A program made the translations under genes and the position numbers. This document shows, one piece after another, positions 34,046 through 44,500 of a stretch of DNA of 64,000 nt; position 1 is the first letter of the stretch; the number at the start of each line of letters is the position of its first letter. The notes beneath the pieces were generated by a model that was not told the DNA's origin, ran no database searches, and saw only the letters and a program-made list of their open reading frames with translations. Source of the stretch: an uncultured Saprospiraceae bacterium (GTDB taxonomy: Bacteria > Bacteroidota > Bacteroidia > Chitinophagales > Saprospiraceae); the NCBI GenBank assembly GCA_938015595.1, contig CALLPI010000010.1:124001-188000 (forward strand). The letters are read 5' to 3'.

Positions 34046-35764
34046 ATGGACAACAAAACAATTGCCGATCAGGTAAAGTTGCTCGTTGGGCAAGCAGAAA
34101 CCGATGAAGCGCTCCGCGTGCTGATCACTTTCCTGAAAACCGATACCAAGTGGCGCTCTCTGGAACAAGAAGCCACCGAAACCCAGGCTCAGTATGCCAG
34201 CGCCAAAAGAGAGGCCAATGCAGGACGCATCAGCTACGAGCAAGCAGAACTGACCTTCAACAGGGTGAACAACAGAGTGTTGCGTATAGCTGAAGTACTG
34301 GAAAACCCCGCGGCTGACGAGGTAAGGGCATCTAACTCTGGTGCCAGGAGCGCTCAACGCGTGATAGCGGTACTAGTGGGTTTCATGGTGCTGGCTGCTG
34401 CTGGGTTTGGCATCTCCCGCCTGTTTCAATCCAATGGCACTGCCCAAAGCCACCCTGTGCCTGCTTCGCAATGCCCAAAGTTTAAAGACAAAACCGATTT
34501 CAAAATTCTACTTTGGGAATACAAAGCCCTTTTCAAAGAAGACACCGAGGCCGCCAAAAGCGTGCCGGTAGCCCTCCAGAACCGCCTGGCCAGTTCTATT
34601 GACCGCAATTGGCCAGTGGAATCCCGCATCTTTGCCATTGCCGATACCTTGCCTTACCCGACCACACAGGAGGAAGCGCTCAAGTGCAATGCCCAACTAG
34701 CCATATGGGGCACTACCGAACGTATTGCTCCCCGCGAGTGGATACTCATCACCAAATACGCGTTCTCCGATAGCTGGCGCTTTTCTCGCTGGACGATGAC
34801 CGAAAGCAATGGCTGGGAAAAGACAGAAATCACGGCTACCTTGCCTGCAGAAGGCAGTTTTGTAGATACTATCACCTCCTTTAGCAGCATCTTCACGCAA
34901 GGCAAAGTAGCGCTCAATATCGAAGCTCTACTCAAAATCGCCATCGGCCTGAATGCGAGCCGCGCACAAGACAGCAACCAAGCTATTGCCTCGCTTGAAA
35001 GCATGAAGCCACAGGATTCTGTACTTGCCATCATTGGCGGCATGCTGCTGGCTGAAACATACTCCGCTACCGGCAAGGAAGATAAAGCTGCGCATGCCTA
35101 CCAGCAAGTGCTAAAATTACACCCCAACTACAGCCTAGCGCTCAATAACTATGCCGCTATCCAGTTGAAACAGGGCGACTACATCGGCGCACTCAGCACG
35201 CTCAATACTGCTTTGGCCATTGCTCCCGATAACGCCGATGTGCTCGCCATGCGAGGCACAGCCTATATGGGTGTCAAGCGCCTGGACTGGGCCAAGCGCG
35301 ACTTAGTCAAGGCAAGCAAAATTGCCACTGAGCAGGAAAGCAAGCAAACTGACGCCGGGGGCAAAAGCAGTATTTCCCGAAAAACCCAGGTGTTGCGCAC
35401 CAAACTGCAGGAACTAGAACAGAAAATAGAAGCCGAAAAACAACGCAAAGCCGATGCAGATGCACTGCTCAACCAAAGCCCCACTAACTTGGAGGCACTA
35501 AACATCAAGGCCGAGGCCAGCAAAAATCTGGGCGACTTCTCTACAGCCATCAAACTAGCTCAAACAGCACTCAAAAAAGACCCCGAAAACGTGCAGGCCA
35601 TTGCCACCCTGGCCGAATCGTATGCAGCCACTGGCGACACCCTTCGCCTGCAAGATTTGCTGAAAAAGGCCACACGCGCCGGCGTTCAACCACAGGAAAT
35701 CAAGGAAAATGCCCCCTTGATACGCACCCTACCCGATGCAGAATTCTTCCGTAAGCGCAACTAA
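34046..35764 (+). CDS. EAD11-like / transmembrane / TPR protein
   Basis: A 572-residue protein with three visible parts. Residues about 5-87 (IADQVKLLVGQAETDEALRV, YASAKREANAGRISYEQAEL, FNRVNNRVLRIAEVLE) match the pattern of effector-associated domain 11, a small helical death-like adaptor found on components of STAND-NTPase and other conflict systems in Bacteroidota. A membrane span lies at about 106-126 (VIAVLVGFMVLAAAGFGISR). After it comes a globular part (about 140-290) with CNAQLAIWGTTERI, then TPR-like helical repeats (AHAYQQVLKLHPNYSLALNN, GALSTLNTALAIAPDNADVL) interrupted by a charged coiled coil (LRTKLQELEQKIEAEKQRKA) and closed by more TPRs. The N-terminus is likely cytoplasmic. 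It is 6 bases upstream of rmuC. No caspase, TIR or protease partner is adjacent. Confidence 0.75.
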   Translation: MDNKTIADQVKLLVGQAETDEALRVLITFLKTDTKWRSLEQEATETQAQYASAKREANAGRISYEQAELTFNRVNNRVLRIAEVLENPAADEVRASNSGARSAQRVIAVLVGFMVLAAAGFGISRLFQSNGTAQSHPVPASQCPKFKDKTDFKILLWEYKALFKEDTEAAKSVPVALQNRLASSIDRNWPVESRIFAIADTLPYPTTQEEALKCNAQLAIWGTTERIAPREWILITKYAFSDSWRFSRWTMTESNGWEKTEITATLPAEGSFVDTITSFSSIFTQGKVALNIEALLKIAIGLNASRAQDSNQAIASLESMKPQDSVLAIIGGMLLAETYSATGKEDKAAHAYQQVLKLHPNYSLALNNYAAIQLKQGDYIGALSTLNTALAIAPDNADVLAMRGTAYMGVKRLDWAKRDLVKASKIATEQESKQTDAGGKSSISRKTQVLRTKLQELEQKIEAEKQRKADADALLNQSPTNLEALNIKAEASKNLGDFSTAIKLAQTALKKDPENVQAIATLAESYAATGDTLRLQDLLKKATRAGVQPQEIKENAPLIRTLPDAEFFRKRN

Positions 35765-35770
35765 CGCGCC

Positions 35771-37111
35771 ATGAACATACTACTGTATGCACTGCTTTTC
35801 CTCCTGCTCGGCCTGCTCCTTGGCAGTCTGGTAGCTTGGTCGCTCGCTCGGCTGCGCACCCGCATTGACCACGTGCCGCGCGCCGAACTGGAGGCCAAGT
35901 ACATTCCTAAAGCACAACACGAAGCGCTCATAGAGCAGAGCGACCTGCTGCGCGATGAAGTCATGGCTAAAGAAGAACTCATACGCCAACTCACGGCCAA
36001 AAACTCTGCCCAGGAGCAAATGCTGACCCATCTGCGCGAAGATATTGATCGGCGGGCACAGGAAGCCCTTCGCTTGCAGGAGCGCTTTCAGACAGAGTTT
36101 GAAAACCTAGCCAATCGCCTGCTGGATGAAAAATCGCAACGATTTGCTGCCCAAAACCAACAACAAATCCAAGAAATCCTCCAACCCCTGCGCGAAAAAA
36201 TCCAGGCCTTTGAACAACAAGTCGAACATAAATTCCTGGAGGAAACCCGCGACCGCGTCTCACTTAAAAAAGAAATTGAACACTTGCGCCTGCTCAACCA
36301 GCAGCTCAGCCAAGAAGCCAACAACCTGGCTGGCGCCCTGAAGGGCAACTCCAAAACCCAAGGAGACTGGGGCGAGTTTCATCTTGAACTCCTGCTCGAA
36401 CGCGCTGGCCTTGTCAAGGGCGTTCACTACGTAGCCCAAAGCAGTTTTTCTGATGAAGATGGCCGCCAGAAACGCCCGGACTTTGTCATCCACCTACCCG
36501 ACGGCAAGCACCTCATCATTGACTCCAAGGTATCACTCACAGCATTCGAGCGTTTTTTTTCGGCAGAAGACCACGCCGAACAACAAAAACACCTCTTGGC
36601 GCACGTAGAAAGTGTGCGACGCCACATCCGCGAATTGAGCGAAAAAAACTACACAGCCCTCTATCACATCAACAGCCCGGACTACCTGCTGTTGTTCATC
36701 CCGCTTGAATCAGCTTTCAATGCAGCGCTCCAGCATGACTCACGTCTGTTTCTAGACGCTCTGGACCGCAACATCGTTCTGGTGACTACCTCTACCCTAC
36801 TGGCTACCATGCGCACAGTGGCTTTCATTTGGAAACAAGACAAGCAAAAGCGCTCCGTGATGGAAATAGCCCGCCAAAGCGGACTGCTGTACGACAAATT
36901 TGTAGGCTTTGTAGAAGATCTGCGCAACATTGGCCGCCAAATAGAAGCTGCTCAGCAGGCACATCAGGAAGCCATGCTTAAACTTAGCGACGCCCGCCGC
37001 CCTGGTGACACCCTCATAGGCAAGGCCGAAAAAATACGCGAACTCGGCGCCAAAGCCTCCAAGCAGTTGCCCCGCGAACTGCTGCCAGATGAAGAACAGA
37101 CAGAGCATTGA
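35771..37111 (+). CDS. rmuC: DNA recombination protein RmuC
   Basis: A 446-residue protein with an N-terminal membrane anchor (LLYALLFLLLGLLLGSLVAW), a coiled coil (about 35-190, rich in Gln/Glu) and a RmuC nuclease-like core (about 190-420). The core reads GNSKTQGDWGEFHLELLLER, RPDFVIHLPDGKHLIIDSKV and YLLLFIPLESAFNAALQ; D-x-x-K of the PD-(D/E)xK fold is seen in LIIDSKVSL. RmuC limits inversions at short inverted repeats in E. coli and has been tied to phage defence contexts in some genomes. It begins 6 bases after the EAD11-TPR gene, so both are probably on one transcript. Confidence 0.93.
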   Translation: MNILLYALLFLLLGLLLGSLVAWSLARLRTRIDHVPRAELEAKYIPKAQHEALIEQSDLLRDEVMAKEELIRQLTAKNSAQEQMLTHLREDIDRRAQEALRLQERFQTEFENLANRLLDEKSQRFAAQNQQQIQEILQPLREKIQAFEQQVEHKFLEETRDRVSLKKEIEHLRLLNQQLSQEANNLAGALKGNSKTQGDWGEFHLELLLERAGLVKGVHYVAQSSFSDEDGRQKRPDFVIHLPDGKHLIIDSKVSLTAFERFFSAEDHAEQQKHLLAHVESVRRHIRELSEKNYTALYHINSPDYLLLFIPLESAFNAALQHDSRLFLDALDRNIVLVTTSTLLATMRTVAFIWKQDKQKRSVMEIARQSGLLYDKFVGFVEDLRNIGRQIEAAQQAHQEAMLKLSDARRPGDTLIGKAEKIRELGAKASKQLPRELLPDEEQTEH

Positions 37112-37369
37112 CGAGGCAAGCAGCGGCGGGTATCTGGCGTCAGGCCACAGATCAGCGGCCACAGTTCGCAATGCGCTTTCATTTTACAGTTTTGCCACCT
37201 ATCTTACCTACCCATTTACCAGGCTGTCATCAAGCCATACCTGGCAGGATGCAAAGTTTTTAGCTTGTAGCGAATACCAAACTTAGCCCTGCACTTTAAC
37301 AAAACTTTTGTGCAACACCCTACACGCTTTTGCCCCATTAAGGTGTTTCAGGTTAAAACTTCTTCACTT

Positions 37370-39811
37370 ATGCGGCATATTTTTACTCTTTTACTGGCAA
37401 TATTCTCCAACCTATACCTGCAAGCTCAACAGCGCATTGCGGGTATAGTCACGGACAAGCGCGGAGAAGGCTTGCCCTTCGTGCATATCATTATCAATGA
37501 CCGAAAAGACTACGTTTTTTCTACCGAGCTGAGCGGGCACTTTGAGCTGCTGTATAGCCCTGACATTCGCAGTCTGACCTTCAGCTATGTAGGCTATGCA
37601 CTTCAAAAAGTAGATATCAACGGGCCGCCTACTGCTCCACTGCGGGTGGTGCTGCAAGAAGAGCCTTACACGCTGAGCGAAGCAGTGGTCATAGCCGGCG
37701 AAAACCCCGCCCATCGAATCATTCGACAGGCGCTAAAAAACCGCGACTACCACAACCCTGAAAAACTAGATGGCTATCAGTATCAGGCTTTTACCAAAGT
37801 AACGATCAAATTATTGCCCAATTGGGAAACCATAGTGCGCCGCGAGTCAGCCAGACGCCCCCCCTCCTACGACGATACTCCGCCCACGCCCAATGTACGC
37901 GCCTCCCGCCTGGACAGCATGCACATTTTCATTATGGAAACCCTAAGCCGACACGCCTGGAAACAACCCGATAAAAAGCGCGAAGAAATCATCCGACATC
38001 GCACCTCTGGCTTTCAGCAGCCCTGGTTTACAGGTCTTGTTTCACAATTGCAGCCTTTCGCTTTTTATCGCGACGAACTGCCTTTCCTGGAAAAGCGCTA
38101 CCTCAACCCCATCTCACCGGGCAGCACAGCACGGTATCGCTTTCGCTTAGAGGATACCTTGTTTGACGGAGCAGACAGCATCTTCGTCATTTCCTTCCGG
38201 CCTATGCCGGGTACTACCTTCACCGGGCTGAAAGGCGTGCTGCACATCCACTCAGCGGGATATGCCATCCAACACCTACTGGCCGAATCTGCAGAACCAG
38301 AGCAGATACAGTTTCACATAGACCAAAAGTATGCCCGTGTGCAGGACGGCTACTGGTTTCCCACGCAGTTGAGCCTGGTGCTGCAGGCAGAAAAATATCC
38401 TAGCCCTGAGGCTGGCATACAAGTGGCCTCGCGCACATACCTGGACAGCGTACGCATTGCGCCGATCTTCAACAAAGGATTTTTCGCCCTCAAAAATGCC
38501 TGGCTGACTGCGCCGAATGTCAGCCGACACGACAGCCTGCTGCCCCTGGCTCGTAAAGAACCCCTGAGCCGTACTGACTCGATTTCCTTTGCCTTCATAG
38601 ACAGCCTGGGGCAGATCATCAACCTCGACCAGAAGATGCGTACCTTCGAAGCCCTGGCTGAAGGCGTCTTGCCCATCAGCAGCAAGGTGGACTGGGTGTT
38701 CAGTGACTTGTTTCGCTTCAGCGAGTTTGAGGGTTTTGCGCCTGGACTAGGGCTGCGCACCGGCCGGAATTTCTCCAAAACACTGCAACTGTACGGCTGG
38801 GGCGGATATGCGTTTCGAGCCAAAGCATGGCAATATGGCGGTGCGCTCAGTATTTCCCCTTCTGCGTACAACCGACAAAACAGTTTTGTATTGCAGTACC
38901 GAAACGACCTCATAGAGCCAGCTACCACAGAGTTTCCGGTGCGTGCCACATTAGTCAACCGGCGCTACTTTGCCCGGCGCATGGACCGCCAGGAACTCTG
39001 GAGTGGGCACTTTACCTGGAAGCTCTCGCGCGCGCTGTGGCTGCAGGGCGCGCTGCAGCGCCAACAGCAAAGCCCCTTATACGATTATGCTTATTGGCCT
39101 AATGCGGATGCTACACCCATCCGGCGATTTAGTTTTACCGAAGCCTCGCTGTACGTGCGATACGCCCACCGCATACAGAGCATTCGGCTACTAGGCACAG
39201 ACGCCGAACTGCAGTCCCGTTTTCCTATATTGTATTTAAACGCGACTAGAGGCATCCAAGGCCTGTGGGGCAGCCAGCACAGCTACTGGAGGCTGCATGG
39301 AGCGATACAATATACGGCGCACCATCGCCGCTGGGGTAGTATGCATCTTTTGGTCGAAGGTGGCTGGGTATCAGCTCAGACGCCGTTTGCCCGATTGTTC
39401 ACGCCAATAGGCACAGGAGCGGGCTCTAACGCGGTGAGCCTTCGATGGGCTTTCGAAGCCATGTGGCAATACGAATTTGTGTCCAACCGCTATGCGCACT
39501 TATACCTCGAACATATCTTCCCCAGGCTGATGCGCCGTAGCATCACATTCCAGCCGCAGCCAGCACTGATACACCGCATGGGCTGGGGCGAGCTGGCCAA
39601 CGAAACAGCGCATCGGGGCTTTTCTTTCCAAGTAATGCGCTCCGGCTACTTTGAGAGTGGCCTAGCCGTATATTCCCTATTGCGATACAATTACTTCAAC
39701 ATCGGCTATATTTCGCTGGGCGCCAAAGTACTGTACCGCTATGGGCCATACGCGCTGGATCGCTGGCAAGACAACACCGCCGTGCGCCTCATCATGCAAA
39801 TCAGCCGTTGA
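37370..39811 (+). CDS. Outer-membrane protein with CarboxypepD_reg domain and DUF5686
   Basis: An 813-residue exported protein starting at the ATG at 37370, whose signal peptide reads MRHIFTLLLAIFSNLYLQAQ. A carboxypeptidase-regulatory-like domain (about 21-105: GIVTDKRGEGLPFVHIII, SFSYVGYALQKVDING) is followed by DUF5686 (about 115-813: AHRIIRQALKNRDYHNPEKL, YQYQAFTKVTIK, YARVQDGYWFPTQLSL) and a barrel-like C-terminus. DUF5686 proteins are typical of Bacteroidota outer membranes; function unknown. An in-frame ATG at 37310 would add 20 residues without signal character. It lies 258 bases after rmuC, a gap in which I see no feature. Confidence 0.88.
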   Translation: MRHIFTLLLAIFSNLYLQAQQRIAGIVTDKRGEGLPFVHIIINDRKDYVFSTELSGHFELLYSPDIRSLTFSYVGYALQKVDINGPPTAPLRVVLQEEPYTLSEAVVIAGENPAHRIIRQALKNRDYHNPEKLDGYQYQAFTKVTIKLLPNWETIVRRESARRPPSYDDTPPTPNVRASRLDSMHIFIMETLSRHAWKQPDKKREEIIRHRTSGFQQPWFTGLVSQLQPFAFYRDELPFLEKRYLNPISPGSTARYRFRLEDTLFDGADSIFVISFRPMPGTTFTGLKGVLHIHSAGYAIQHLLAESAEPEQIQFHIDQKYARVQDGYWFPTQLSLVLQAEKYPSPEAGIQVASRTYLDSVRIAPIFNKGFFALKNAWLTAPNVSRHDSLLPLARKEPLSRTDSISFAFIDSLGQIINLDQKMRTFEALAEGVLPISSKVDWVFSDLFRFSEFEGFAPGLGLRTGRNFSKTLQLYGWGGYAFRAKAWQYGGALSISPSAYNRQNSFVLQYRNDLIEPATTEFPVRATLVNRRYFARRMDRQELWSGHFTWKLSRALWLQGALQRQQQSPLYDYAYWPNADATPIRRFSFTEASLYVRYAHRIQSIRLLGTDAELQSRFPILYLNATRGIQGLWGSQHSYWRLHGAIQYTAHHRRWGSMHLLVEGGWVSAQTPFARLFTPIGTGAGSNAVSLRWAFEAMWQYEFVSNRYAHLYLEHIFPRLMRRSITFQPQPALIHRMGWGELANETAHRGFSFQVMRSGYFESGLAVYSLLRYNYFNIGYISLGAKVLYRYGPYALDRWQDNTAVRLIMQISR

Positions 39812-39823
39812 GCGTCCGCCTCC

Positions 39824-41497
39824 TCAATCTAGTGGAGGGCGCTGGGTATGATGCTCAGTTTCCATCTGGAAAGCGCGTGCTACTTTAAGCAGCTCGCCTT
39901 CGTGGTACAAACGCCCCATGAAGGTGATACTGGTGGGCTTGCCGTCTTTGGTGCCAGTGGGTACAACCACTGCGGGATGCCCTGTGAAGTTGCTGATACG
40001 CAAGCCATTACTCGCCCAGGAAGGGTGTACAATAATGTCCACTTCTTTGAAGAGCTTATCCATATCGGCAATGAGCTGGGCACGCAAGCGATTGGCCTTC
40101 ACGTACTCCACTGCCGGTACCAGGCGCGCCTGGCGAAAGATGTTGGGCCAGGAGCGCTTGAGTTGTTGGGCTAGTTGGTCATCCTTGTTGCTCAGGGTTA
40201 GTTCTTCAAAAGCTGCAGCGGCCTCCACGCTGATGATGAAGTCAATTTTGGGCAAGGGCGGTAGTGTCACTGATTGCACCTGGAAGCCGAGCCGGCGTAG
40301 TGCAGCCAATGCCATGGCATCCTGCTCTTTGAAGGGATATTCCTTGTCAAATTCGTTTTGCACCACGCCTACTTTGATCAACTTAGGATTGAGATTGGCC
40401 GGATACACATAAGGTACGTTGCTCACAGCGGTTAAGTCTTTGCCATCAGGCCCGTGCATATAAGAAAATACAATAGCGCAATCTTCGGCACTGCGGCAGA
40501 TGGGGCCTATTTTGTCCATCGTCCAAGACAAGGCCATGGCGCCATATCGGCTCACCCGACCAAAAGTGGGGCGCAAACCAGTAACTCCACAAGTAGTAGC
40601 AGGCGAAATGATGGAGCCGAGCGTTTCGGAGCCAATAGCAAAGGGCACCAACCCTGCCGCCACCGCAGCCGCAGGGCCTGCCGAGGAGCCACTGGCGCCA
40701 GTATTGACATCCCAGGGGTTTTTGGTTTGGCCACCGTACCACACATCGCCCATGGCCAGTTCACCCAGGCTGAGCTTAGCTACCAGTACCGCCCCTGCGG
40801 CACGCATTTTTTCCACTACGGTAGCGTCGTAGTCCAGTTTTTGGTCTTTGTAGGGTGCTGCGCCATAGGTAGTGGGATACCCTTGGGTAGCAAACATATC
40901 CTTAAGACCGTAGGGTATGCCGTGCAACAAGCCGAAGTATTGCCCGCCGGCCAGGGCGGCATCGGCGGCGCGCGCTTGCTGTAAAGCCAGGTCTTCGGTC
41001 AGCGTGATGACGCATTTGAGTTTAGGGTCGTACTTTTTGAGGCGTTCGATGTAGAACTTGGTCAGTTCTTCCGAAGTAATTTGCTTGGTGGCGATCAACT
41101 GAGCCAACTGCCGCACGGAGTAGTAGGCAAGGTCATCTCTATTGTTAGGCAAGCGCACATTGCCCACGCCGTCGAAGCCACTGGGTTCGTTTTTGATTTT
41201 CACTTCGTAGCCGGGCGGCAGGGGCTGAAACTGATAAGCAGGCGCTAAGGAATTGGGTAAATTGGCTTTGCGATTTTCCAGGTAGAAATTGCGGTATTCC
41301 TCCAAGCCAGTGAGGAGCGAATCTACTTCTTTCTGGGTAAATTCTACTGCAGCGATCTTGGCGGCGCGTTTGATGTCATCACCGGTAATGGTTTCCAGCA
41401 GGTCGGCGCCAGTGAAAGCGCCCAGCAAAAAGGCGGCTACTGCCATCAAAGGCGCGATCCGCCACCATTTGTGCGAGGTAATCTTCATAGAGGACAT
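39824..41497 (-). CDS. Exported amidase-signature enzyme
   Basis: A 557-residue protein of the amidase signature (GatA/FAAH) family with a leader (WWRIAPLMAVAAFLLGAFTG). The Ser-cisSer-Lys triad is visible: Lys in PYGLKDMFAT (about residue 198), the cis-Ser in GASGSSAGPAAAVAAG (about 272) and the nucleophile Ser in GSETLGSIISPA (about 294). It hydrolyses an amide bond on an unknown substrate. Its exported location and the lack of gatB/gatC argue against the tRNA amidotransferase role. Starts at 41497 or 41488 (MKITSHK) are both possible. It has its own promoter box at 41518, 7 bases beyond the stop of the upstream giant gene. Confidence 0.9.
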   Translation of the reverse strand: MSSMKITSHKWWRIAPLMAVAAFLLGAFTGADLLETITGDDIKRAAKIAAVEFTQKEVDSLLTGLEEYRNFYLENRKANLPNSLAPAYQFQPLPPGYEVKIKNEPSGFDGVGNVRLPNNRDDLAYYSVRQLAQLIATKQITSEELTKFYIERLKKYDPKLKCVITLTEDLALQQARAADAALAGGQYFGLLHGIPYGLKDMFATQGYPTTYGAAPYKDQKLDYDATVVEKMRAAGAVLVAKLSLGELAMGDVWYGGQTKNPWDVNTGASGSSAGPAAAVAAGLVPFAIGSETLGSIISPATTCGVTGLRPTFGRVSRYGAMALSWTMDKIGPICRSAEDCAIVFSYMHGPDGKDLTAVSNVPYVYPANLNPKLIKVGVVQNEFDKEYPFKEQDAMALAALRRLGFQVQSVTLPPLPKIDFIISVEAAAAFEELTLSNKDDQLAQQLKRSWPNIFRQARLVPAVEYVKANRLRAQLIADMDKLFKEVDIIVHPSWASNGLRISNFTGHPAVVVPTGTKDGKPTSITFMGRLYHEGELLKVARAFQMETEHHTQRPPLD

Positions 41498-41517
41498 TTA
41501 TTTTTTGAAATGAGCTG

Positions 41518-41525
41518 CAAAGGTA
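41518..41525 (-). promoter_or_regulatory. Bacteroidota -7 box (TACCTTTG) for the amidase-signature gene
   Basis: Exact TAnnTTTG on the minus strand, 20 bases before the ATG at 41497, in the gap after the giant adhesin gene. Confidence 0.55.
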
Positions 41526-41531
41526 AGGCTT

Positions 41532-44500
41532 TCAGCGCAGGATGACAAATGCCTGCCGCCATACGGCACGATAGCTTTCGTAAAGCTCCAGCCGATACAC
41601 CCCAGGGGCTAAATCTGGGAGCTCAACGACCACAGCTCCGGCAGTGTACGCGGGCAGAGCTTGCTGATGCACTAGGCGCCCTTCTAGGCTGTACACAGCT
41701 AGGCGATTGATATGCGTATCAGCAGGAGCGAGGTACTCCAGCCGGAACCTTCCATCGTTGGGATTAGGGAATAATCGCACGCCTATAGAATAGGCTGCCT
41801 TTTGGCTATGGACCAGAATAGCACTGGTAGTGGCCGTGCAGCCAGCGGCGTCGGTTACTGTGAGCAAATAAAGCCCAGGGCCAATATTGAACACAGCCTG
41901 CGTAGTATCGCCAGTATTCCAAAAATAGCGGTAGGGCGGCGTACCTTGCGATACTACGGCCTGCACGGCACCGTTTGCCCCGGTGCTGTCGGGTGGCGTG
42001 GCATTGATGCCTACAGTAATGCCTGCAGAGAAGGTAATATTGAACGGACCGAAAGTGCGACGACATTGCTTGCTGTCGGTGACTGTTAGCATGTACTGCC
42101 CAGGAGATAAGCCATTGACGTACGCCCCAGAGGCGCCATTGCTCCAGTTGTATTGATAGGGGGCAGCTCCGCCTGTGGCCATTATGCTGATAAAGCCGGC
42201 CTGCGTACCGCTGCACACTTGGTCAGACATCGTCGTGAGCGAGTCCATGAGTTGTATAGGCGGATACAAGTGCTCAACGAGCTGATTTTGAATACTCAGG
42301 GAGCATCCTCGGGCATCTGTAACTACCCCTGTGTATTGACCTGCCGGCACTTGGGTAAGTTCTTCTTCCTGGCTTATCTCCACATTTTGTGCATTAAACC
42401 ACTGGTAACGATAGGGCGGCGTACCCCCAAAAGTAGTGGACTGAATGGAGCCAGTAGAATCGCCAAAGCAAGTTACGTGTGTAATCCCTGTGCGAAAAAA
42501 TGCCAGAGGCTGCGGCTGTTCTATCATTACTGGGCCAGCGCTGCGCACGCAGCCGGTATGGAGGTCTGTTACTGTAACCCTATAGTTTGCCCCTGATGCT
42601 AAGCCGCCAATGCGCACAGAATCAGCAGAGGTTTGTATAATCTGGTTATTGCTGAAATGATACCGGTAAGGCCCCGTGCCGCTGCCAAGTCGTACCACGA
42701 GCGCACCATCCTGCGCGCCAAAGCAACTGATGGATTGAGCCGTAAACGAAGTAATCGCCAAAGGTGCAGACTGTGTGCGTACTTTTATGGAAGAAACTGT
42801 TCTGATGCAACCGTTGGCATCGCTGACAGTGAGCGAGTAATCGCCCGAAGTAGCATTGATGATTTGAGCAGTGGTATCGCCATTGCTCCACTGGTAGCGG
42901 TAAGGCATTACGCCGCCGCTCACTACAGCTTGCAAGTTGGTAGTGATGAGTGTCTGGCAGTTGCCGCTTTGTATCACTGATACGCTGGCTTGCAAGGGCG
43001 GAGGGCTAGGAATCACTACGGTCAGATGCACCGGGCAAGAACGGGCATCTGTGGCTTGGAGGGTGTATGTACCTGCTGGTATACTGTATAAGGCCGGAAT
43101 CTGATACGGCGGTGTACCCCCACTGACTGCCACTTCTATAAAACCTGTGGAATCTCCGTGGCACGATATAACGCCCAGCCCGGCTATTTCCATTAGTAAG
43201 GGAGGGGGGTCGAGCACTGTTATAGGGTCAGATTCAAACCGACATCCCTGTGCATCAGTAATGGTCACCGTATATGCACCAGCAGCTACGCCTATGAGAT
43301 CTTCAGTTTGCCGGCCATTGCTCCAAACAAAGGTGTATGGCATCTGCCCTGCTTGTAGTAAAGTGACATCCACCAAGCCATCGCCGCCGTTATGACAAGC
43401 CGGTGAAAGCACATTGGTTTGAATGTGAAACACCTGTGATGCCGAAAGCACAATTAAAGTGTCAAACTGACAGCCGCGCCCGTCAGTGATGCGCACCGGG
43501 TACTCGCCTGCACCTAAGCCTGTGCGAAGAGGTTGTGTATGCCCATTGTCGAGCCATAAGTAAGAAAAGGGTTCGAAACCCGAGGGTTGCAGCTGTATGC
43601 TACCGTCCTGGCGACCCACGCAAAGAGGGCTGTTTTGGACAACTTGCAATTCCAACTGCGAAAGCGGCAATATGGTAAACGTACTTACCACTGGGCCACA
43701 CTGGTTGTCGTCAGTTAGCGAAACGTTGTAAGTGCCTGGTGCTAACTGATTGATTTCCTGGCCAACAAACCCCGTGCTCCATGTGAAAAGGTAAGGCGGC
43801 GTGCCGCCTGAGGCACTCACCCGTATAGTACCATTGTTATTGCCGACGCATTCAGGCTGCGAAATCCAATCGGTATGCAGTTGGAGCGGCGCTGGCTGTA
43901 CGAGATTGAACTGCGGCACTACCTGACAGAGGTTTACATCCCTGATGGTTACGCGGTATGCTCCCGCGGGTACTTGTTCCAGTACTGGGGAAGTACTACT
44001 ACTATTTGACCACTGGTACTGATAAGGCGGTGTACCGCCTGTACCTCTTACCCTGATGTAGCCGCTAGACTGGGCATGACAATTCGGATGCCGCAGTGAG
44101 TCCACGCTGAAAGACAAGGGCGGCGGCGCGCTTAAGGTCAAGCTTAGTGTAGTACTACAAAAACGGGCGTCAGTTATCGTTACTTGATAGACGCCAGCTG
44201 TTATGCCTGCAATACTGGAAGTAGCACGCCCATTGCTCCACTGATAGCTATATGGCGGAGTCCCCCCAAATACTTGTAAAGCAATAGCGCCATTGGGTGC
44301 AGTAGCGCACAGTGGCTGGGTAAAACTCGATACCACGCGAAGGGAGTCCGGCTCAGGCATTTGAATATCGGTTAGCACGGTTTCGCAAGCGCCAGAACGA
44401 ATGGTGACGGAATACGACCCAGCAGAAAGCCCGCTGATACATGGCGTGGTGGCTCCATTGCTCCACTCGTATGTAATATTTTGGCCACTGGCATTCACAC

